Position numbers and translations under genes: made by a program. A model generated the notes under the pieces. That model worked only from the letters and a program-made list of their open reading frames with translations. It was not told the DNA's origin and searched no databases. A stretch of DNA of 64,000 nucleotides, taken from positions 8,873,501 to 8,937,500 of the forward strand of contig NC_088310.1 in assembly GCF_910592395.1 (NCBI RefSeq). Direction: 5' to 3'. Below, one piece after another: positions 56,426 to 64,000 of this stretch (the first letter of the stretch is position 1; each line of letters starts with the position of its first letter). This DNA comes from Lineus longissimus (taxonomy: Eukaryota > Nemertea > Pilidiophora > Heteronemertea > Lineidae).

Positions 56426-57831
56426 ATGACACCTTCCTGCCTCAAGGCTGGCACGCTTGTGGTGCTTATCATTGCCGGAGTTCTGGTCGGTCTAGTGTGG
56501 TGGAAGCCATCTTGTCCTTCCCATACCCTCCTCACAACTGGGCGAGGTAAAACACTCATTGCACTCGCACGAATTAATCCAAGGCAATTAAGCTTACTTT
56601 TGTTTTTTACAATTATTGTGGTATACTTCTCAAATATGATCGCTGAGATCATTGTTAGCACTACCGACACAAATCTGTATTCATCTGTTGTATTTCGTGT
56701 TCGCCGACCCATCTTGACTCGTCCACAGATATATCATCATCATCTGGAGGGAAGGGAGTCTGTTGCATCGTATATCCCTTTAAAAATGTGTGGGCATTTT
56801 TGAAACAAACCTTGAAAGTATATAAATTTGCAATTATATAGCTTTACCCTCCCGAACATCCAGATCAAGTTTCGTTCCAGAATTTTCTCATGAAACTTGT
56901 TTGTCTTTCTCCCGCAGAGCGATTGCCGCACACCAAGCTGGCGACCAAACTCAAATATCCACGTGTCTTCCCAGTTCTGAGGTGCACCGCGCAACAGCGA
57001 CGTACGGACCATGATGGAATCTGTGACTTCTTAAGAGATTATCGCTTGCAGGAAAGTAATCGGCAAGCGCTTCTAGAACTGTTAGACTACTTTATGAAGC
57101 TAGCAACGAAGCATGGATGGAAGTACTATCTCAGTGAAGGGTCTTTGCTTGGCTCCTGGCGACACCATGGGATGATCCCATATGATATTGACATAGATCT
57201 GTATGTAGACATCCGCCATCGGGACGAGATCACTGCAGCCATTGATAAAGAAAACGACTACAAGCTCAAGACAGATGCGCGTGGTATTGCCCATGTTTAT
57301 TCCGAATCGAAAGCAGCCCAACATGTTCTGAAAGGAACGTCCGGCAGATGGAAATGGCCATTTATAGATCTGCTGTACTTCACAGATAATGGGACTCATG
57401 TTAATTCTCTCAGCTACCCGGACAGACAGAGACAGAAGACGGACGTGTTTCCTCTTCATAACAGACCGTTTGAAGCGTTTGACGTACCCTCGCCGCATGA
57501 CCCCGTTAAGTTCGTCATCTCCGAGTACATGTACGGCCATCCTAAGCTGTCCGACTGCCGCGCCATTGGAGGGGTATCTTACAAATGTGACCAACTGAAA
57601 AATGTCGTACCATTCGTTCATCGAGAATTTAAAAATGAACTCATGGTAGAAACATTAAAACTCGGCGATAAGGTCATTCAAGTGAAGGCTGTCAAAGAGG
57701 CTGAGTCCAATTTACCCAAGAGCCCGTATACTCTTGAGACTGTTAAGCCTAAAGAGGCTCCATTGTTCAAACCAGACATGATAGATGCAGCAATGACTAT
57801 ACGCATGCCTATTGTGAAAGGACAACTATAA
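56426..57831 (+). CDS. LicD/fukutin-type family protein, type II membrane, two exons
   Basis: Exon 1 is 56426-56546 (donor GTAAAA) and exon 2 is 56918-57831 (acceptor CTCCCGCAG), phase 1, giving 344 residues. The N terminus is short, then one hydrophobic segment (about residues 8-26, AGTLVVLIIAGVLVGLVWW), a signal-anchor for a Golgi-type luminal enzyme. The rest is a LicD-type nucleotidyltransferase fold: YYLSEGSLLGSWRHHGMIPY, followed by the acidic DIDID at 130-134 that should bind metal. Members such as fukutin, FKRP and bacterial LicD transfer phospho-ribitol or phosphocholine to glycans. The substrate here is unknown. The ATG at 56421 is out of frame and stops at once, so 56426 is preferred. 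Confidence 0.85.
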
Positions 57832-57898
57832 CAAACGCAGCTATGGCTATGGTGGGTTATTTATACCCGTAATGCACCGAACGTTAACATTGTTCGTA

Positions 57899-58077
57899 CA
57901 GTAGAACCTCTCTAATAAGGACACCCTCCGGGCTGTCAAGTGCTCTCTTTAATAGAGAGCTTTGTCCTGATTGGAGAGGTCAAATTGAATAAAAACAATC
58001 AATTTGGGACCAAACTAGTGTCCTTAACAGATAGGTTGTCCTCGTTAGAGCGGTTTCCGCTGAAAGAGGTTCCACTG
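57899..58077. mobile_element. pogo/Tigger-like MITE (179 bp)
   Basis: The termini CAGTAGAACCTCTCTAATAA and the complement of CAGTGGAACCTCTTTC are flanked by TA on both sides (57897-57898 and 58078-58079). The interior contains AAGGACACC and complement-like TGTCCTCGTTAGAG. TA duplication with CAGT(A/G)GAACCTCT ends is typical of pogo/Tigger-derived MITEs found across metazoans. Confidence 0.85.
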
Positions 58078-58419
58078 TATATATTTTAGAAAAAAACCAA
58101 CTTTGATGTTTGGGAAATTCGGGTATACTGGATCCACTCACCAATAAGATCCGAAGCACGACAATACCCGAGTTGTACCACCGCCTCGCTGGGTAGAGTC
58201 TAAACAGCCGAACACAATACAGGCCTTTCGCAGCCATAAAAGGGGTTTTGACTGACGAAGACGGGGACATATCTCATGCACCCCTGAAGGCAAACCTGCA
58301 CAAAAGGCCGTGATCATGAGCCGAGTGCCAAAAAGAAGCTTAGTGTTTTTATTCGGGAGAGCATCGGGGGCGCAGTAAAAAAGTTGAGTATTTTCGTGAA
58401 AGGTATTTTCGTGAAAGGT
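58078..58419. other. Intergenic; nothing recognised
   Basis: No domain-bearing frame. It ends with two tandem copies of GGTATTTTCGTGAAA at about 58388-58417, just before the tandem array begins. Confidence 0.5.
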
Positions 58420-58424
58420 AAGGT

Positions 58425-59465
58425 GGTTACTCTTCCAACATTCATCCTGGATACCGTGTATAAAGGGCACGAGCGAACTCACCTCCCACACGTTCTTTCA
58501 ATTTGACCTTTAACTTGGCGAACCTACTCACTTTGCTCTAACATCCATTCCCAGGGTTCGAGCGAATGGGTAGTGCCCAATATGGGGTCATCTGTGTGTA
58601 CCTGTAGTGCTGATGCGATGAACTACATGCACAACTAGGACTCCCTTCTCCGGCAAATGGATTTGTCTCTCTGGTGTTACGCCTAATCTTGGTTATGTAC
58701 GCGAAAGATGGCGGGCCGCAGTGTCGAAGTTGTTGTTCGCATTGCTATTGCGTTGATAGAAACACAGAAGGCAGATCGTTTCAAAGTCTTCGGCGTCCAC
58801 ATACGAAAAGGTCTTAGAAACAAGTTTGGCTGACTGCACAATTATCCTGACGGTACAAGCCGTATCATCCGTTTTTCTCCCTTGCTTACCGTTTCAATAG
58901 AATCTGTGTTTGGCAAGTTGCCGATTATGATCGAATACGATGTTTACGATGTGGCCTTGCGATTTTGTCGATGCCGTCTCCTATGTGACGTTAGTGTACC
59001 AACCAATCATAAGTCATGAAGGCACTCGTTTAGAACTCGTCAACTAAACACTTCCACCAACGCGTTTCTTGACTTCCATCTGTGATGAGTCTCAGAAACG
59101 GGCGATAATTGCACAGCGCGATTCGTTGATACTAAAAGTCTCAATGGCAAATCAATGCTAAATTTGGTCTTTTTCTTTAAGTTATATGAACCAATAGTTA
59201 CTTCGCGTGATCGGCAGTGTAATTCGAAACTGCCGAAATGACTGAGGAACACAAAAGCTGCCGCAAATAAGGATTTCAACGGTATCGATTAGTTGTTGGA
59301 TGTAAATGCATTATTTAACCCGTAGTATGTATATTTTATCGGTATATGGTCAATGGATACCGAGAACAAAATACTTCCTCTGTTTGAGGAACTAAATAAC
59401 CGGCCTCAGTGAGAGACAAACAAAACAAAGATTCTGTTGCTTCTCGTGCAGACGAAAACACATAC
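58425..59465. repeat. Tandem array unit 1 (receptor gene deleted)
   Basis: From 58430 the sequence matches 59460 onward and 62500 onward: TATA word, then TTCTTTCAATTTGACCTT, then ATGGATTTGTCTCTCTGGTG, and so on. At about 59347 the match jumps from the stretch equivalent to 60438 to the stretch equivalent to 62347. The part that would contain the receptor is missing. This unit is more diverged than units 2 and 3. Confidence 0.8.
58459..58464 (+). promoter_or_regulatory. Conserved TATAAA, unit 1
   Basis: GTATAAAGGGCACGAGC. The same position in units 2 (59485) and 3 (62518) also has TATAAA followed by a conserved TTCTTTCAATTTGACCTT about 50-60 bp on. Orientation is opposite to the receptor gene. 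Confidence 0.35.
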
Positions 59466-59484
59466 ATTCATCCCGGATACCGTA

Positions 59485-59490
59485 TATAAA
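59485..59490 (+). promoter_or_regulatory. Conserved TATAAA, unit 2
   Basis: CGTATATAAAGGGCACGAGC, in register with units 1 and 3. No transcript is known. Confidence 0.35.
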
Positions 59491-61038
59491 GGGCACGAGC
59501 AAACTCTCCTCCCACACGTTCTTTCAATTTGACCTTGAACTGGGCGAACCTACTCCTTTGTATCACCTTGCTCTAACAACCATTCCCATGGTTCGAGCGA
59601 ATGGGTACTGCCTAATATGGGTTCATCTGTATGTACATGTAGTGCTGATGCAATGAAGTACATGCACAACTAGGACTCCCTTGTCAGGCAAATGGATTTG
59701 TCTCTCTGGTGTTACGCCTAATCTTGGTTATATACGCGAAAGATGGCGGGCCAGTGTCGAAGCTGTTGTTCGCATTGCTTTTAAGTTGAGGAGACACAGA
59801 AGGCAGATCGTTTCGGAGACCACATACGAAAATGTCTTCGACACAAGTTTGGCTAACAGCTCAATTATCCTGATGGAACAAGCCGAATCGTTCGTTTGTC
59901 TTCCTAGCTTTCCGTATCAATATAATCTGTGTTTGGCAAGTTGCTGATTATGATCGAATACGATGTTTACGATGTGACTTTGCGATTTTGTCGATGCCCT
60001 CTTTTATATGACGTAGTTTACCAACCAATCTTAAGTCACGAAGTCACTCGTTTTGAACCCGTCAACTAAACACTTCCACCAACGCGTTTCTAGACTTCCA
60101 TAATATCTGTGATGATCGATTCTCATAAACGGGCGGTGCTTGTAAGGCCCTAACTCTCACCTCCTCTCATGATATGGACAATAGACGCTGTGGTCTTTCA
60201 ACAATTGTACAGCGAGATTCAGTGGAACTCAAGTTCAATGGCAAATCAATGCTAGCTTTTGTCTTTTTTAAAAAGTTATATGAACCATTAGTTACTCTGC
60301 GTGATCGGCGGTGTAATTCGAAACTGGTGAAATGACCAAGGAACACAAAAGCTGCCCCAAAAAAGGATTTCAACGGTATCGATTAGTTGTGGATGTAAGT
60401 GCATTATTTAATCCGTAGTATGTATATTTTATTGGTATATGCGTAATTCAAATTTTATAGGGCTATATTGTGAAAATCTTTCTATTTAAAAGGTTAAGGA
60501 AAAGGATGACGTACACCAAGAATGGCTACATCGTCGGGAAAGCTACATCATGGACAACGTCACTGTCAAGTTGATGACGGCACGACCACGAATATTGAAG
60601 AAGGAGCAGGAATTATAACCGTCCCATATTAAAGGCAGAAAGCACGGGATTATGCGTTCACTTCGGCGTTTCGTGGTAGGGTGTGAAAACACACTAGAGT
60701 CGGTGTATCCGGTTAACGTGCAACTATTTTTGTGAGAACTTTTTTTAATCACATGTTAGTATTTTCTGATTAGATCTAAAGGACACCTGGATTTGTGGTA
60801 AAGTCTTTGTAAATTTCTACAATATATTAGCTGCTATTAGAGGATTTCAGCATTTGCAGGCTGATGCCCTTATTGTCATATATGTCATAGTTGATATTAT
60901 AATATAAGTATAATTCCATCACATTATTGATTGTCGGTTTGGTATTTCGTTTTTACATTAATCTATCCAAACTAGCCTACTTCGTCACGTCTATGAATGA
61001 CGTCAATTTTTTATTCAAAAACATCTAATTCACCATGG

Positions 61039-62046
61039 TTAGGTCCCGCGTTCTTCATCATCTAACATGCGTCCGCAGTATAAAAAGTTAACGTCATCCC
61101 TAAAGTACTTCAATGTACACATGTAGATGATGAAATTTACTGCATAATTTGAAACGATGAAATTAGACATTGCGACGGCCAATTCGCGGAGGTATATGGG
61201 GGAACCTGCAATAAAAAAAACCCAGCGGAATATAGCATACGGGGCCATTGAAAGGAAATATATCAAAGAAACGATAAACAGATTTTTGACTAGTTTTCTC
61301 TGCAGTATTTCCGTCTTGGAGTCTTTAGCTAAGTGCTTAATATTATTGCCTGCTCGGAAAACTCCAGCTACAATCAGAGTGTTGATGATGAACACGATAC
61401 AGACTGGAGCAACCATATTGGTGTTGAATAGCCAGACATCAAAGGCCTCTAATAGCCAGGTTGGAAACATGCCCGGCCCTTTCAAACAAAACCGCCTGGT
61501 AATGCCTTGGATTTTCATCGTGGTCGACACATAAGTCAAAAACGCCGGACAGTAAAACGTAAAAGAGGTTAATAAAAGGACGACGAGAATGATATTCCGC
61601 CGTCGACTGGTGAAGAGGCCTGCCACCTTCAGAGGATACCAAACCGCTACACAGCGTTCTATACTGTAAGCGATGATGATGAATGCCGACATAAACACAA
61701 AACAATTCCAAATGAATATTCGGAGTTGACAACCAATATCTGTTGCGCCAGACGGGATGTTAATCTCTCCATTTGTGACGTAAAATAAACCATTATGAAG
61801 CCAGGTCTGAAAACTCATGACCAGGTTTCCGGTATCTGACACAGCCAACGACACTAGGTACACGCTTGCTGCGGTGTTCCTCCTTCTCTGCCTTACGAAG
61901 ATAATAATGGAGAACATGTTTCCAACGAACCCAAATATTATAACCACCAGCATTAAGTAGGCCCCAAAGAACTTGTTGAGGAGTCCTAGAAATGATGGTG
62001 CGTTTTCCGATCCCTCGACTTCGGTCGTGGTTTGAAAAAGAACCAT
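61039..62046 (-). CDS. Rhodopsin-class (class A) G protein-coupled receptor, peptide-receptor type
   Basis: A single exon encodes 335 residues with seven hydrophobic segments. TM1 has GFVGN (N43). TM2 has LAVSD. The extracellular Cys before TM3 (CQLRIF) is present. TM3 ends in ERC in place of DRY, followed by VAVWYPL. TM4 is ILVVLLLTSFTFYCP, TM5 has APVCIVFIINTLI, TM6 has YFLSMAPYAIFRW instead of the usual FxxCWxP, and TM7 ends NFIIY in place of NPxxY. A short tail follows. This pattern resembles invertebrate FMRFamide/TRH-like orphan receptors at the plasma membrane. The ligand is unknown. It sits within a tandem array, so paralogues are expected. The ATG chosen gives a normal short extracellular N terminus. 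Confidence 0.9.
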   Translation of the reverse strand: MVLFQTTTEVEGSENAPSFLGLLNKFFGAYLMLVVIIFGFVGNMFSIIIFVRQRRRNTAASVYLVSLAVSDTGNLVMSFQTWLHNGLFYVTNGEINIPSGATDIGCQLRIFIWNCFVFMSAFIIIAYSIERCVAVWYPLKVAGLFTSRRRNIILVVLLLTSFTFYCPAFLTYVSTTMKIQGITRRFCLKGPGMFPTWLLEAFDVWLFNTNMVAPVCIVFIINTLIVAGVFRAGNNIKHLAKDSKTEILQRKLVKNLFIVSLIYFLSMAPYAIFRWVFFIAGSPIYLRELAVAMSNFIVSNYAVNFIIYMCTLKYFRDDVNFLYCGRMLDDEERGT

Positions 62047-62505
62047 CGTACTTTTGCTGCTGTATCTGAATTATTTGTGAAGTTTGGACCAGGTTTATAT
62101 TTATCATTAGACTCTTGATCACGAGAACTGTTTATATGTAACACGTGTCAGAAAAGTATTTTTCTGATATCAGACACTACCCTTTACAAATTTCAATTTT
62201 TTGCCAACGTACATGTACCTACCTGCTCAATCATTGACTTGTTCTGAATCTGTCTTAAAACTCAAAGCTCTAATACTTGAATTGGTAAAAACGTGATATG
62301 TGCTTTTTAACAAATACTCGTGTGTGTTATACTTTAAAAACCTAAAGGTCGACAGATGCCGAGGACAACAAGACTTCCTCCTCTCGACGAACAAAATAAT
62401 CGGCCTTAGTGAGATACAAGGAAAAGATAGATTCTGAAGTACATACAGTTTTCAAAGGATAGAACGGTGCTCCTCATGACGGAGACGAAAACACACGCAC
62501 TCATC

Positions 62506-64000
62506 TTCGACACTGCATATAAAGAACGCTCTCAACACGGCCCGAGCGAACTCTGATCCAATACGTTCTTTCAATTTGACCTTTAACTGGGCGAGCCTAC
62601 TTCATATTATCACCTTGCTCTAACATTTGTTTCCAGTGAACGGGCGAATGGGTACTGCCTAATAATTGGGTCATCTGTATGTACCTGTAGTGCTGATGCA
62701 ATGAACTTCATGCACAACTAGGACTCCCTTGTCAGGCAAATGGATTTGTCTCTCTGGTGTTACGCCTAATCTTGGTTATATACGCGAAAGATGGCGGGCC
62801 AGTGTCGAAGCTGTTGTTCGCATTGCTTTTAAGTTGAGGAGACACAGAAGGCAGATCGTTTCGGAGACCACATACGAAAATGTCTTCGACACAAGTTTGG
62901 CAAACAGCTCAATTATCCTGACGGAACAAGCCGAATCGTTCGTTTGTCTTCCTAGCTTTCCGTATCAATAGAATATGTGTTTGGCAAGTTGCTGATTATG
63001 ATCGAATACGTTGTTTACGATGTGACTTTGCGATTTGTCGATGCCCTCTCTTATATGACGTAGTTTACCAACCAATCTTAAGTCACGAAGTCACTCGTTT
63101 TGAACCCGTCAACTAAACACTTCCACCAACGCGTTTCTAGACTTCCATATATCTGTGATGATCGATTCTCATAAACGGGCGGTGCTTGTAAGGCCCTAAC
63201 TCTCACCTCCTCTCATGATATGGACAATAGACGCCGTAGTCTTTCAACAATTGTACAGCGAGATTCAGTGGAACTCAAGTTCAATGGCAAATCAATGCTA
63301 GCTTTTGTCTTTTTTTAAAAGTTATATGAACCATTAGTTACTCTGCGTGATCGGCGGTGTAATTCGAAACTGGTGAAATGACCGAGGAACACAAGAGCTG
63401 CCCCAAAAAAGAATTTCAACGGTATCGATTAGTTGTGGATGTAAGTGCATTATTGAATCCGTAGTATGTATATTTTATTGGTATATGCGTAATTCAAATT
63501 TTATAGGGCTATATTGTGAAAATCTTTCTGTTTAAAAGGCTAAGGAAAAGGATGACGTACACCAAGAATGGCTACATCGTCGGGAAAGCTACATCATGGA
63601 CAACGTCACTGTCAAGTTGATGACGGCACGACCACGAATATTGAAGAAGGAGCAGGAATTATAACCGTCCCATATTAAATGCAGAAAGCACGGGATTATG
63701 CGTTCACTTCGGCGTTTCGTGGTAGGGTGTGAAAACACACTAGAGTCAGTGTATCCGGTTAACGTGCAACTATTTTTGTGGGAACGTTTTTTATCACATG
63801 TTAGTATTTTCTTATTAGATCTAAAGGACACCTGGATTTGTGGTAAAGTCTTTGTAAATTTCTACAATATATTAGCTGCTATTAGAGGATTTCAGCATAT
63901 GCAGGCTGATGCCCTTATTGTCATATATGTCATAGTTGATATTATAATATATAATTCCATCACATTATTGATTGTCGGTTTGGTATTTCGTTTTTACATT
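62506..64000. repeat. Tandem array unit 3 (cut by window end)
   Basis: Near-identical to 59466-60959. The last base (64000) corresponds to about 60959, that is 80 bp before the receptor stop codon in unit 2. The receptor of unit 3 would begin (at its 3' end) about 80 bp beyond the window. Confidence 0.88.
62518..62523 (+). promoter_or_regulatory. Conserved TATAAA, unit 3
   Basis: GCATATAAAGAACGC, followed by a 14-bp-longer spacer than in unit 2 before the conserved CGAGCGAACTC. It is in register with the other units. Confidence 0.35.

Larger units (their letters stand above)
59466..62505. repeat. Tandem array unit 2 (complete, ~3.04 kb)
   Basis: The non-receptor part, 59466-60959, is nearly identical to 62506-64000, with an offset of about 3041-3048 bp. 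It is followed by the receptor gene 61039-62046 and its upstream region. The ~1.5-kb non-receptor part contains frames of 80-88 codons starting MSGKWICLSGVTPNLGYI that are not maintained in unit 1, so I do not call them genes. Confidence 0.85.

Noticed and set aside
56231-56803. 190-codon frame extending both sides of the LicD exon 1
   Set aside because: Only 56426-56546 joins in phase to exon 2. The remainder reads through an intron and 5' sequence.
59681-59947. 88-codon frame MSGKWICLSG..., repeated at 62729-62971
   Set aside because: The frame is broken in unit 1 and ends differently in units 2 and 3, so conservation is explained by the recent duplication.

Overview
The window is animal nuclear DNA, probably from a marine invertebrate. 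The sequence is AT-rich, genes are split by GT-AG introns, and most of the window is non-coding and full of fold-back elements, MITEs and minisatellites. The gene content (a GVIN/VLIG-type very large GTPase, a peptide-type rhodopsin-class GPCR in tandem array, a LicD-family enzyme, a small PAN/apple protein, THAP and P2X7-ballast genes) fits a mollusc, brachiopod, hemichordate, lancelet or similar animal. The species cannot be fixed from the sequence alone.

Layout. 1-13.5 kb holds no convincing gene. It contains three copies of one MITE (1608-3458), a long fold-back element built of 21-bp repeats (8738-9709), a minisatellite (10.5 kb) and a TA-flanked Tc1/mariner-like MITE (12322-13114). 13588-20958 is one uninterrupted 2456-residue very large GTPase, followed immediately by a G/C-rich element with an 8-9 bp target duplication (20996-22212). 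22.2-29.5 kb is non-coding with repeats. 29.5-43.4 kb is the most informative part. It holds a complete seven-exon divergent ethanolamine/choline-kinase-like gene on the minus strand (39646-43425). A second, broken copy of its 3' half lies downstream (30071-37214). The broken copy carries two large insertions. One of them is a 2.48-kb TTAA-flanked element encoding two convergent multi-exon genes, a THAP protein and a stand-alone P2X7 ballast-domain protein. The intact paralogous copy preserves the unoccupied site. 47.9-53.7 kb carries a three-exon secreted PAN/apple protein, with a fold-back element in its second intron. 56.4-57.8 kb is a two-exon type II membrane LicD-family protein. 58.4-64 kb is a tandem array of about 3-kb units, each expected to carry a GPCR: unit 1 has lost the receptor, unit 2 has it (61039-62046), and unit 3 runs off the window just before its receptor.

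The genes form no shared pathway. The coherent story is structural: local duplication, decay of one copy, and dated transposon insertions. Exon models were built by eye from splice-site dinucleotides, reading phase and known family motifs. All multi-exon models sum to whole codons, but no transcript evidence or database search was available.
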